Source: an uncultured Cryomorphaceae bacterium
Lineage (GTDB): Bacteria; Bacteroidota; Bacteroidia; Flavobacteriales; Schleiferiaceae
Length of the DNA: 11,499 nucleotides
Direction: 5' to 3'
NCBI GenBank assembly: GCA_913049755.1
Contig: CAJWXO010000032.1
Span: 1-11,499, forward strand
Part shown: positions 1 to 7,575 of the stretch, piece by piece
How the letters are laid out: each line of letters begins with the position of its first letter
How positions within the stretch are numbered: the stretch's first letter is position 1
The notes under the pieces: model-generated
The model's input: only the letters and a program-made list of their open reading frames with translations
What the model was told of the DNA's origin: nothing
Databases searched by the model: none
Made by a program: the position numbers and the translations under genes

Positions 1-1
1 C

Positions 2-1126
2 TGTAATAAAGTTCCTTTTCCTGGGCGTGATGGATCCTCTATTGCAATGGAGAGTCTTATTCGTCTCGAGCTTAATGCTGGGCATAGAATCGATGTGATT
101 GCCTTGAATACTAATAAGCATTTTGTGACTAATCCGAAATCTTTTGACTCAAGCATTACTCTTAAATTCTTCAATATAAATTTAGCGCCAAGCCCATTTA
201 GTTTTATTTATCACTGCTTAAATCGGACATCTTATTTCGCCTCTAGATTTTATAAATCAGAAATTGCATCAACCATTAAAAAAGCGTCAGAAAATTCAGA
301 CTTAATAGTTGTTGATAGTATTTATATGTCTGTTTACAAAAAAAGCTGGGGCGATACACCTTTCATAATTCGAACTCACAATGTTGAGCATCAAATATGG
401 GAAAGAACACTCTCTTCACTAAATCTAAGTTTTAAAAAGCTGTTTATCCAATGGCAAACTCGAAAACTCAAAAATTGGGAAATTAATTTAATTCAAGGAA
501 GCCATATTTGGGCTATAACCGAAGAGGACTCTTTAAATATTAAGAAAATAGGTGCAAAATCAACTGAAGTCTTCCCATGCACTTTTAATCATAAAAACAC
601 CTGGACTTTTAGCGGTTCTAGCTCAAATAGAGTATATCATCTTGGCGCACTTGATTGGGAACCTAATATTGTAGGAATGAGTTGGTTTGTTAAAGCGGTA
701 ATTCCTAAAATCCCAGATGCAATTGAAGTCACTGTTTATTCAAAAATATGGCCAGATAGCATTAAGCGAGATCAAGCCATAAGTTGGAACAATTCCTCTA
801 CACGGGATATACCATTTCAAGATCATGGTATATTTATAGCACCATTGCTTTCTGGCAGCGGGATGAGAATAAAGCTTTTAGAAGCTATGTCGCGAGGCAA
901 AGCTATCGTGACTACTTCCATTGGAGCAGAAGGTTTATTATGCACAAATAAGACACATTTATGCATCGCAGATACAGCGGAAGAATTCGCAATTGCCATT
1001 TCTGAGTTATATAATAATTCTAATTTCAGAGATCAAATGGGTATTTCCGCCAGAGAGCACGCAGTAAGGAATTTCTCAGATGAATTATTTATAAAAAAAA
1101 TGAAAGATATAGAGGTCAGATCATGA
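2..1126 (+). CDS. GT-B fold glycosyltransferase (GT4-like), 5' end cut by window edge
   Basis: Likely transfers a sugar from a nucleotide-sugar donor during surface polysaccharide or glycan synthesis in the cytoplasm; donor and acceptor cannot be read from sequence. The frame is open to the left edge. The residues before the first ATG (position 47) read CNKVPFPGRDGSSIA, the conserved N-terminal strand and glycine-rich loop of this family, so that ATG is internal. Probably only about 6-10 residues are missing. Of 374 visible residues, an N-terminal Rossmann domain carries THNVEH (about 125-130). The C-terminal donor-binding domain carries GALDWEPN (about 215-222), then PLLSGSGMRIKLLEAMSRGKAIV and SIGAEG split across about 281-311, typical of Glyco_trans_1_4 proteins. 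The stop overlaps the next glycosyltransferase start by 4 nt (ATGA), so the two are translationally coupled. The fold is certain; the specific reaction is not. Confidence 0.88.
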   Translation, partial: CNKVPFPGRDGSSIAMESLIRLELNAGHRIDVIALNTNKHFVTNPKSFDSSITLKFFNINLAPSPFSFIYHCLNRTSYFASRFYKSEIASTIKKASENSDLIVVDSIYMSVYKKSWGDTPFIIRTHNVEHQIWERTLSSLNLSFKKLFIQWQTRKLKNWEINLIQGSHIWAITEEDSLNIKKIGAKSTEVFPCTFNHKNTWTFSGSSSNRVYHLGALDWEPNIVGMSWFVKAVIPKIPDAIEVTVYSKIWPDSIKRDQAISWNNSSTRDIPFQDHGIFIAPLLSGSGMRIKLLEAMSRGKAIVTTSIGAEGLLCTNKTHLCIADTAEEFAIAISELYNNSNFRDQMGISAREHAVRNFSDELFIKKMKDIEVRS

Positions 1127-2349
1127 TAGATTCACTTTTAAAACTTTATCCTTTTTATATCTTCTTATTCGAATCTGGAGTTATGGCTATTTTGCTTTTA
1201 GCCATACCCTATTTCCTCTACCCCAAACTAGTTGATTTATTATATACTTTAAAGGAAACTAGAAAATATGATTGTCGCACAATAGAGTCTTGGCCAACTG
1301 TAGATATAGTTTTTGCAGCTTTTAATGAAGAAGCTGTGATTCAAGAAAAATTGAAGTCGATTCTTGCATTGGACTATCCAAAAGAATTATTAAAAATAAG
1401 GGTTGGGTCTGATTGTTCAACTGACTCAACAGATTTAATGCTCACTGAATTTATGAAATCAGAAGACTCGGTTGATTTCGTTCGAATGAAAAAACGTTCC
1501 GGCAAATCAAATATCATTAATGACATGGTTAACCGAGGAGACTCAGAGATTATTATTGGTACAGATGCCAATATCTTCTTCCGTCCAGATGCACTTAAAG
1601 AACTTATTACTCCTCTAGTATTAGATTCAAAAATCGATTTAGTAGGAGGGAATTTAGTTTACAGAGGAATGGAGCATAATAACTCCGATGATGTTTCTAA
1701 AAATGAAGAATCCTATATGACTTGGGAAAATAATTTAAAACAAAAAGAAGGAGAACTTTGGGGATGTACTATGGGAGTTGAAGGTGGGTGTTATGCGATC
1801 CGCAGAGAAGCTTTTATGAAAATTCCTCAAGGAACACTAATGGAAGATTTTTTTCATACTATGAACGTATTAAAATCAAGAAAAAAAGTAGTTCACTCTA
1901 ATCAAGCCGTATGCACTGAAGATGTTAGCAATAATTCCTCTATGGAATTCAATCGAAAAATCAGAATATCTCAAGGTAATTGGCAGAATTTGATTCGTTT
2001 TTTTCCCATGATATTTAGTCATACAGTCCCGTCAGGATTGATTTTTTTGGGACATAAAGTGCTACGTTGGCTCTTTCCTGTTTTGTTCACTATCGGAATG
2101 ATAATTAATTTGGGGACAACGTTTAAAGATGGCGACTTTATTTTATTAGCCTGGTCAATAATCCAATTGATTATAATTGGTTTTATTATACTCTACCCTA
2201 CTAAGATTCTTCCTAAGTTTATTTCTCATCAAATGAGATCCCTTTCTTACTTCTCATGGATGAATATAGCATTATTCTTAGGGTTAATCAGGTACCTTCG
2301 CACAAGAGAAACTGGAATTTGGCAGCCCACAACCCGAAATAATAAATGA
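1123..2349 (+). CDS. Membrane-anchored family 2 (GT-A) glycosyltransferase
   Basis: Probably a processive or polyprenyl-linked sugar transferase at the inner membrane, making exopolysaccharide or a glycan. The 408 residues begin with a hydrophobic helix (about 11-33). A GT-A domain follows: FAAFNEE (64-70), SDCSTDSTD (96-104), the donor/metal motif TDAN (147-150), the acceptor-side MED (240-242), and RKIRISQGNWQNL (278-290), which corresponds to the Q/RxxRW region with GNW in place of RRW. Three more membrane helices end the protein (about 314-334, 338-358, 373-391). This helix-GT2-multihelix plan resembles the BcsA/NodC/PgaC class, but no PilZ or other regulatory domain is present. It starts inside the stop codon of the upstream glycosyltransferase (ATGA), with an AGAGG purine stretch just before. 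It ends in another ATGA overlap with ribB. Substrate is unknown. Confidence 0.88.
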   Translation: MIDSLLKLYPFYIFLFESGVMAILLLAIPYFLYPKLVDLLYTLKETRKYDCRTIESWPTVDIVFAAFNEEAVIQEKLKSILALDYPKELLKIRVGSDCSTDSTDLMLTEFMKSEDSVDFVRMKKRSGKSNIINDMVNRGDSEIIIGTDANIFFRPDALKELITPLVLDSKIDLVGGNLVYRGMEHNNSDDVSKNEESYMTWENNLKQKEGELWGCTMGVEGGCYAIRREAFMKIPQGTLMEDFFHTMNVLKSRKKVVHSNQAVCTEDVSNNSSMEFNRKIRISQGNWQNLIRFFPMIFSHTVPSGLIFLGHKVLRWLFPVLFTIGMIINLGTTFKDGDFILLAWSIIQLIIIGFIILYPTKILPKFISHQMRSLSYFSWMNIALFLGLIRYLRTRETGIWQPTTRNNK

Positions 2350-3476
2350 CTTCAGAGTTAAGCACAATAGAAAAAGCATTAGAGGATTTGTCTGAAGGCA
2401 AATTAGTGATTGTAGTCGACGATGAGAATAGAGAAAACGAAGGTGATTTAGTTGGAATCGCTGAAAACATATCTGCTGCAACTGTAAATTTTATGGCTAT
2501 GCATGGCAGGGGTTTGATTTGTGTTCCGCTACTTGACAATCGTTGTGATGATCTAGGCCTAAACCCTATGGTTGAGAATAATACCGACCCACACCAAACA
2601 GCTTTCACTATTAGTGTTGATTTATTTGGCAATGGAGTAACAACTGGAATTAGCGCCTCAGATAGAGCTAAAACTATTCAAGCTTTGGTTGATACTAATT
2701 CGAAACCTACTGATTTTCAAAGACCTGGTCATATTTTTCCACTAAGAGCTAAACAAGGGGGTGTTCTCAGACGTGCAGGCCACACAGAAGCTTCAATCGA
2801 CCTAGCAAGACTTGCAGGTAAAGAACCTGCAGGTGTCATTGTTGAAATAATGAATGAAGATGGCACAATGGCCCGTCTCCCCGAATTAATTAAAATGTCT
2901 AAACGTTTTAATTTAAAAATTATATCTATTGAGCAACTTATCTCTTATCGCCTAGAGCGAGAGAGCTTAATAAGATTAAAAAAGAATTTTAAAATGAATT
3001 CACCATATGGACATTTGGATGTAAATATCTATGAACAAACAACATCTGATCAAATTCATATTTCATTTAAAATTGGTGATTGGGATGAAGAAGAAGAAGT
3101 TTTAGTTAGAATGCAAAGTGGAGATGTCAGAGAGTCAATTTTAGATGAACTTCAAACAGAGTATTTTCAGCATAGTAATATTAAACGTGCTCTAAAAGCT
3201 ATTCAAAGATCAGGATCAGGAGTTCTTGTTTGCCTAAACCAGCGTAAAGATCAAGTCTATGACCTGATGCAGTTTATTCCAAAAAAAGAATCAATCAAGA
3301 TTCCAAAGTCCTTTGGGATGGATCCTCTAGATTATGGAGTTGGCGCCCAGATCCTAAGAGAAATGAATATCAGAAATGTTGTCCTATTAACAAATCATCC
3401 AATGAAAAGAGTTGGAATCGAAGGATATGGACTTCATATCGTAAAAAATATCACGTTACAACCGGATACAAATTAG
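2346..3476 (+). CDS. ribB: 3,4-dihydroxy-2-butanone 4-phosphate synthase with degenerate RibA-like domain (RibBX type)
   Basis: The N-terminal RibB domain (about 1-205) converts ribulose 5-phosphate to 3,4-dihydroxy-2-butanone 4-phosphate plus formate, supplying four carbons of riboflavin's xylene ring in the cytoplasm. It has DDENRENEGD (25-34), HIFPLRAKQGGVL (129-141) and GHTEASIDLARLAG (145-158), all expected catalytic and Mg-binding segments. The C-terminal part (about 210-376) resembles GTP cyclohydrolase II but seems inactive. The zinc-site segments SECLTGD and RCDCG are replaced by VRMQSGD (254-260) and ILDELQ (265-270). The Q-E-G-R-x-I-G-L segment and the tyrosine helix after it are deleted, and the arginine before DY is leucine (DPLDY, 326-330). 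Only the terminal strand-helix unit stays close to RibA (YGVGAQILREM, LLTNHP). Such fusions are commonly annotated ribBA; RibBX is the better description. GTP cyclohydrolase II must be encoded elsewhere. Confidence 0.9.
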   Translation: MTSELSTIEKALEDLSEGKLVIVVDDENRENEGDLVGIAENISAATVNFMAMHGRGLICVPLLDNRCDDLGLNPMVENNTDPHQTAFTISVDLFGNGVTTGISASDRAKTIQALVDTNSKPTDFQRPGHIFPLRAKQGGVLRRAGHTEASIDLARLAGKEPAGVIVEIMNEDGTMARLPELIKMSKRFNLKIISIEQLISYRLERESLIRLKKNFKMNSPYGHLDVNIYEQTTSDQIHISFKIGDWDEEEEVLVRMQSGDVRESILDELQTEYFQHSNIKRALKAIQRSGSGVLVCLNQRKDQVYDLMQFIPKKESIKIPKSFGMDPLDYGVGAQILREMNIRNVVLLTNHPMKRVGIEGYGLHIVKNITLQPDTN

Positions 3477-3545
3477 TATAATTATCTTCAAATAATATAA
3501 AATCAGGAGAGCGCTTTGTATCATGCTTAATTAAAAATTAATATT

Positions 3546-4601
3546 TTGACTAATCAAGAACCTCTAATACTAGCAATTGAATCTAGTTGTGATGACACTT
3601 CTGTTGCTGTACTAAAAGGATTTCAGGTTCTATCTAATTGTGTTCATAATCAAGACATCCATAAGGCATTTGGTGGTGTAGTTCCAGAAATGGCATCTAG
3701 AGCACATATTCAATCAATTGTCCCAACTGTTTTAGCTGCTTTAAAGACTTCTAGAATAGAATTTAATCAGTTAGAAGCCATCGCTGTAACGCAAGGCCCT
3801 GGTCTTCTGGGAAGTCTATTGGTTGGTCATTCTATGGCTAAATCGTTATCTCTTGCTCTTTCGATACCATTAATAAACGTACATCATATTGAGGGCCATA
3901 TGCTCTCTTGTTTTTTAGTTGAAAAGGGAATTCAAGAACATTCTAGCCTCGAATTTCCTTATATATGCTTAACGGTTTCAGGTGGACATACGCAGATTGT
4001 AATTGTCAAAAATTGGAATGATTTCGAGGTTTTAGGACAAACACTTGATGATTCAGTTGGTGAAGCGTTTGATAAGTCAGCTAAACTTTTATCTCTTGAT
4101 TACCCAGGAGGTCCAATAATTGATCGGCATTCAGAACATGGAAATCCAGATCGATTTGTATTCAATAAAACTCGTATGAGTGGAGTTAACTTTAGTTTTA
4201 GTGGGATTAAAACCAATATTTTACAGACCATGCAGAAAGAGCAAAGCATTAATCCTAATACCCTTAAAAATGATTTAAATGATTGGTGTGCCAGTATCCA
4301 AAAAAGTCTTGTTTATCCCTTAATTCAAAATACCAGAAAGGCAATATTTGATACAGGAATAAGAAGACTTGCTATTGCAGGGGGTGTGTCTGCAAATACC
4401 TTTTTACGGGATGAGATTAAAAGATTAGCAATTAAAGAAAAAATTGAGGTTTATATACCGCCATTCCCATATACAATGGACAATGCAGCCATGATTGGAG
4501 CTGTTGGCCAATTCTCTATTCTGAATAGGGTTTATGATGACATTTCAAGCTCAGCTAAAGCCAGGATTACATCAGATAAATGGAAATATTCAGACATATA
4601 A
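3546..4601 (+). CDS. tsaD: tRNA N6-adenosine threonylcarbamoyltransferase TsaD
   Basis: Transfers the threonylcarbamoyl group from threonylcarbamoyl-AMP to A37 of ANN-decoding tRNAs (t6A), acting in the cytoplasm with TsaB and TsaE. At 351 residues it has normal family length. Visible: the ASKHA N-terminus AIESSCDDTSVAV (10-22), GGVVPEMASRAH (43-54), QGPGLLGSLLVG (83-94), the metal-binding HHIEGH (113-118), SGGHTQI (145-151), DDSVGEAFDKSAKLL (168-182), IAGGVSANTFLRDE (277-290), and the metal-ligand aspartate in MDNAAMIGA (311-319). The start is a TTG. The preceding in-frame codons are TAA TTA AAA ATT AAT ATT, so no ATG or GTG is available, and the family N-terminus aligns with this TTG. No Shine-Dalgarno sequence precedes it. 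It follows ribB by 69 nt and precedes rsmE by 11 nt. Confidence 0.96.
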   Translation: MTNQEPLILAIESSCDDTSVAVLKGFQVLSNCVHNQDIHKAFGGVVPEMASRAHIQSIVPTVLAALKTSRIEFNQLEAIAVTQGPGLLGSLLVGHSMAKSLSLALSIPLINVHHIEGHMLSCFLVEKGIQEHSSLEFPYICLTVSGGHTQIVIVKNWNDFEVLGQTLDDSVGEAFDKSAKLLSLDYPGGPIIDRHSEHGNPDRFVFNKTRMSGVNFSFSGIKTNILQTMQKEQSINPNTLKNDLNDWCASIQKSLVYPLIQNTRKAIFDTGIRRLAIAGGVSANTFLRDEIKRLAIKEKIEVYIPPFPYTMDNAAMIGAVGQFSILNRVYDDISSSAKARITSDKWKYSDI

Positions 4602-4612
4602 CATAGACGGAA

Positions 4613-5323
4613 ATGCATAATTTTTATGGATTTAAAAAAGGAAATCAAGTATTCTTAGAGAAAGAAGAAATTTCTCATGCAATAAAATCGTTGCGATTAG
4701 GAATTGGAGATGCCATTAGAGTCTTTGATGGAGTTGGTACCATTTATATTGGAAATATAGATGATTTATCGAGGAGACAAATAAGAATATCTAACCCGGA
4801 AACAAAAACAGATGTTGGACTTGTAAATGGCCATTTACATATTGCAATTGCCCCAACAAAAAATATAGATCGGTGGAATTTTTTTCTTGAAAAAGCTACT
4901 GAAATTGGAGTTCACGAGATAACACCCATACTCACAAGTCATTCGGAAAGAAAATTTTTAAATCATGATCGATCAGAGAGAATAATCCGTTCTGCTTGTT
5001 TACAAAGTCAAAAGAGTGTAATGCCAAAATTAAATGAATTAACACAACTCAGCTCGCTCCTCAATATTAGTGCCGACTCCGATAAGTATATAGCAACCTG
5101 TGGTGATGTCCAAAAAAATGATTTCTTTTTATCTTTGAAGCGATCTAAGCCTTTTCAAGTATTGGTATTAATTGGACCAGAGGGAGATTTTACAGAGGAA
5201 GAACTGCGAAAAGCTAATTCAAAAGAATTCGTTAATGTTTCCTTTGGGCTGCACCGTTTACGAACTGAGACTGCTGGGATTTATGCAGCCACATCATTTT
5301 CTCAAATAGTTGGAGATATCTAA
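4613..5323 (+). CDS. rsmE: 16S rRNA (uracil1498-N3)-methyltransferase RsmE
   Basis: An S-adenosylmethionine-dependent methyltransferase that methylates N3 of U1498 in 16S rRNA of the small ribosomal subunit. The 236 residues match the family length. The N-terminal PUA-like RNA-binding domain has SHAIKSLRLGIGD (21-33) and a DGVG turn (39-42). The SPOUT catalytic domain has KNIDRWNFFLEKATEIGV (83-100), the HSERK loop (110-114), RSACLQSQKSVMPKL (126-140), the SAM-binding knot IGPEGDF (187-193), and FGLHRLRTETAGIYAA (211-226). GPEGDF stands where GPEGGF is usual; this is a mild variant. The ATG lies 11 nt after tsaD and no better upstream start is evident, so the two are probably co-transcribed. 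It converges on hutH with a 6-nt gap and no clear GC-rich terminator between them. Confidence 0.95.
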   Translation: MHNFYGFKKGNQVFLEKEEISHAIKSLRLGIGDAIRVFDGVGTIYIGNIDDLSRRQIRISNPETKTDVGLVNGHLHIAIAPTKNIDRWNFFLEKATEIGVHEITPILTSHSERKFLNHDRSERIIRSACLQSQKSVMPKLNELTQLSSLLNISADSDKYIATCGDVQKNDFFLSLKRSKPFQVLVLIGPEGDFTEEELRKANSKEFVNVSFGLHRLRTETAGIYAATSFSQIVGDI

Positions 5324-5329
5324 TAAAAA

Positions 5330-6847
5330 TTATTTTTTAAATTTTAAAAAAGGCTTATCCTCAATAGTTATATCTCTTATGAATTTCTCAGCCACTTGAA
5401 TTTCTTCAGCTAATACATTATCTCCTTGAGAAGAAGGGTAAATATCTCGGTATGATTTAATTAAATCAGAAATCGCCTCAGGACTAATTCTTTCACTCAT
5501 TTCAATAGATCTAATCGCTGCAATCCATTCCATAGACAATATTGTCCATACTCGATCTAAAATATCAATTGTGTCGGTTGCTGCGTTAGCACCCATGCTA
5601 ACATGGTCTTCTTGACCCGCAGATGAATCAATACTATCAGTGCTGCTAGGGACTGTTCTCTGTTTGTTTCGACTAACCAATGAGGCCGCGGAGTATTGTA
5701 ATATCATAATCCCACTTTCCACTCCAGGATTTTTAGCCAAAAAAGGTGGTAAGCCTCTTTTACCAAGGGTTAATTGATTAATTCGTCTTTCAGATATACT
5801 ACCCCACTCGGCCAATGCCATTTTTCCATAATCTAATGCCAATGCTAATTTTTGACCATGGAAATTTCCGGCGCTAATAATATCACTCGTCTTTGAGAAA
5901 ACTGTTGGGTTATCCGTAACTGCATCTGCTTCATTTAAGAACACCTCGGAAATATGAACCCAGACATCATTTGAAGCACCATGAACCTGAGGTATACATC
6001 TAAATGAATATGGGTCTTGAACATGTTCCTTTTCCATTTTAAAACTTGGAGCATTAGATAAAAAATCTCTAATCCTATCCGCAACAAAAACTTGACCGGG
6101 CTGATTACGAATTATTTGAATCCTATTATCAAATGGGGCACTTGAAACATCGAATCCGATTATCGACATACTTGATATCCAATCTGCCCAATAAGATATG
6201 TATCGGGTTTGAATGCATGCCCACAATCCATGTGATAGCATAAATTGGGTCCCATTGATCAGAGCAAGGCCCTCTTTTTCCATAAGATTTAGAGGCTTCA
6301 GGTTAAGTTTTTTAAGTATATCCTTTCCTTTGTAGACATCACCATTATATGAAGCCATGCCCTCACCCATTAAGACCAATGACAAATGTGCTAGAGGAGC
6401 TAGATCACCAGATGCTCCCAATGATCCCATTTTTGGCACAATGGGAATAACATCGTGAAGATATAAATTGTAAAGAGACTCAATAAGAATCCAGCGAACT
6501 CCGGAATACCCTTTTGAAAGGGCACGAATCTTTGTGATCAGCATCAACCTAACAATTTCCGCTTCAACATTAGCACCTGTTCCTGCTGCATGACTTCGTA
6601 CCAAGTTTATTTGTAATTGTTTGAGTTCAGAATTTGACACCTCTGTTGTACACAAAGAACCAAATCCAGTATTTACGCCATATAAAATATCTCCACGTTT
6701 TATTCTATTCTCAAGAGACGCTCTATTCTCTAGAACGATCTGTTTTGTTTCCTTTGGAAAAAATATAGTCGCATCTCCATTTGCAACATTCTCCCATTCA
6801 GAGATAGACCATTTTGCTTGGATATTGAGTTCAATAGAATTTTTCAT
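5330..6847 (-). CDS. hutH: Histidine ammonia-lyase HutH
   Basis: Removes ammonia from L-histidine to give trans-urocanate, the first step of histidine degradation, in the cytoplasm. The 505 residues match the family. The self-forming MIO cofactor triad Ala-Ser-Gly is in GSLGASGDLAPLAH (141-154; A145, S146, G147). Other active-site segments are YGVNTGFGSLC (56-66), RSHAAGTG (84-91), NGTQFMLSHG (198-207), YSFRCIPQVHG (280-290), TDNPTVF (311-317) and GQEDHVSMG (411-419). Ser-His at 85-86 and the QEDH glutamate (E413) are histidase features. Tyrosine ammonia-lyases of flavobacteria, as I remember them, have NQDIV-like sequence at the second site, so TAL or PAL activity is less likely. It stands alone on its strand, converging on rsmE and diverging from the SDR gene with 44 nt between. 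No hutU, hutI or hutG is in the window. A TAnnTTTG-type box lies just upstream. Confidence 0.93.
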   Translation of the reverse strand: MKNSIELNIQAKWSISEWENVANGDATIFFPKETKQIVLENRASLENRIKRGDILYGVNTGFGSLCTTEVSNSELKQLQINLVRSHAAGTGANVEAEIVRLMLITKIRALSKGYSGVRWILIESLYNLYLHDVIPIVPKMGSLGASGDLAPLAHLSLVLMGEGMASYNGDVYKGKDILKKLNLKPLNLMEKEGLALINGTQFMLSHGLWACIQTRYISYWADWISSMSIIGFDVSSAPFDNRIQIIRNQPGQVFVADRIRDFLSNAPSFKMEKEHVQDPYSFRCIPQVHGASNDVWVHISEVFLNEADAVTDNPTVFSKTSDIISAGNFHGQKLALALDYGKMALAEWGSISERRINQLTLGKRGLPPFLAKNPGVESGIMILQYSAASLVSRNKQRTVPSSTDSIDSSAGQEDHVSMGANAATDTIDILDRVWTILSMEWIAAIRSIEMSERISPEAISDLIKSYRDIYPSSQGDNVLAEEIQVAEKFIRDITIEDKPFLKFKK

Positions 6848-6861
6848 GATAATAATTTCAA

Positions 6862-6869
6862 CAAAAATA
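6862..6869 (-). promoter_or_regulatory. Possible Bacteroidota -7 box for hutH
   Basis: On the minus strand these bases read TATTTTTG, an exact fit to the Bacteroidota sigma -7 consensus TAnnTTTG. The hutH start codon lies 14 nt downstream, leaving a leader of only about 8-10 nt. No clear -33 TTTG is present at the usual 19-21 nt spacing; the minus-strand bases there are T-rich and run into the start of the divergent SDR gene. In such AT-rich DNA a chance match is quite possible. Confidence 0.3.
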
Positions 6870-6891
6870 GGATTACTTGTGTTAAAAGAAT

Positions 6892-7575
6892 ATGGAACAT
6901 ACTATTTTGATTATTGGACACAGAACTGGCATTGGTAGAGCTTTAACTGAAATGCTTTTAAATAAAGGGAATCAAGTACTAGGAATTAGTAGAGAGCCCG
7001 TTGATTTCAAGCATGCTAACCTCAAAAGCATAACGTCAGATATTGAGGATCTTGACGCTAATGACATACCTCAACAACTAAGTGGACTAGTCTATTGTCC
7101 TGGCACCATTAATTTAAAACCATTTAAGTCTTTAAAGCCTGACGACTTCATAAATGATTTTACCATTAACGCCTTGGGGGCAGCAAAAATTCTTCAAAAA
7201 GCTGAAAAATCATTGATATCAGCAAAGGGAAGTGTTGTTTTATTCAGTACCGTAGCTGTTTCTCAAGGGATGCCTTTTCATGCCTCTGTAGCTATGGCTA
7301 AGGCAGCAATTGAAGGATTAAGTCGTTCTCTCGCCGCGGAATGGGCACCAAATGTTAGGGTAAATACAATAGCACCTTCACTGACAGATACACCAATGGC
7401 AAAGAAACTTTTGGGTAATGAGAACCGAAGAATTGCCTCGGAACAACGACATCCTCTAAAAAGCGTAGGAGACCCAAAAGAAATAGCTCAAATGGCATCA
7501 TTACTTCTAGAATCAAATTGGATTTCTGGAGAAGTCTTTGGAGTAAATGGTGGAATGGGACGTATTCGAAATTAA
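6892..7575 (+). CDS. Atypical short-chain dehydrogenase/reductase family protein lacking the catalytic tyrosine
   Basis: A Rossmann-fold SDR of 227 residues, cytoplasmic, with no signal peptide. The nucleotide-binding loop is IIGHRTGIG (7-15), the Gly-xxx-Gly-x-Gly pattern without the usual leading threonine. LVYCPGTI (66-73) sits at the NNAG position. N93 (TINALG) and S119 (LFSTVAV) fit the catalytic Asn and Ser. The Tyr-xxx-Lys motif is altered: in MPFHASVAMAKAAIEGL (127-143) the lysine is K137 but position 133 is valine, and K-7, where enoyl-ACP reductases place tyrosine, is His130. The C-terminal part is normal (NTIAPSLTDTPMA, GEVFGVNGGMG). From memory, related bacterial SDRs with SVAMAK or SIAMAK at this place exist, so this may be a subfamily trait. 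The substrate is unknown. The stop shares one base with the start of the next gene (TAATG), indicating coupling. Confidence 0.88.
   Translation: MEHTILIIGHRTGIGRALTEMLLNKGNQVLGISREPVDFKHANLKSITSDIEDLDANDIPQQLSGLVYCPGTINLKPFKSLKPDDFINDFTINALGAAKILQKAEKSLISAKGSVVLFSTVAVSQGMPFHASVAMAKAAIEGLSRSLAAEWAPNVRVNTIAPSLTDTPMAKKLLGNENRRIASEQRHPLKSVGDPKEIAQMASLLLESNWISGEVFGVNGGMGRIRN

Noticed and set aside
47..49. ATG at 47 as the true start of the first glycosyltransferase.
   Set aside because: The frame continues to the left edge and encodes the conserved N-terminal loop VPFPGRDGSSIA, so this Met is internal.
2284..2632. Minus-strand reading frames across the GT2/ribB junction.
   Set aside because: They are antisense to well-supported genes and show no domain or initiation signal.
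5325..5351. A/T-only inverted repeat (TTTTTTA ... TAAAAAA, arms 5333-5339 and 5345-5351) beside the rsmE/hutH junction, with a T run on the minus-strand side, as a terminator.
   Set aside because: The stem has no G-C pair and is explained by the Lys/Phe-rich last codons of hutH. It could still act weakly for hutH but cannot be supported.
6874..6881. TACTTGTG as a -7 box for the SDR operon.
   Set aside because: It has a mismatch in the conserved TTTG and no -33 partner at proper spacing, so it is no better than chance in AT-rich DNA.
6621..6938. Plus-strand reading frame of 105 codons opposite the hutH 5' end.
   Set aside because: Antisense to a clear hutH and overlapping the SDR start, with no recognisable domain.
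7518..7574. Upstream in-frame ATG extending the flavin-reductase-like protein by 19 residues.
   Set aside because: The extra residues (Trp-rich) are the SDR C-terminal codons read in another frame. The ATG at 7575 gives TAATG coupling and a family-like N-terminus.
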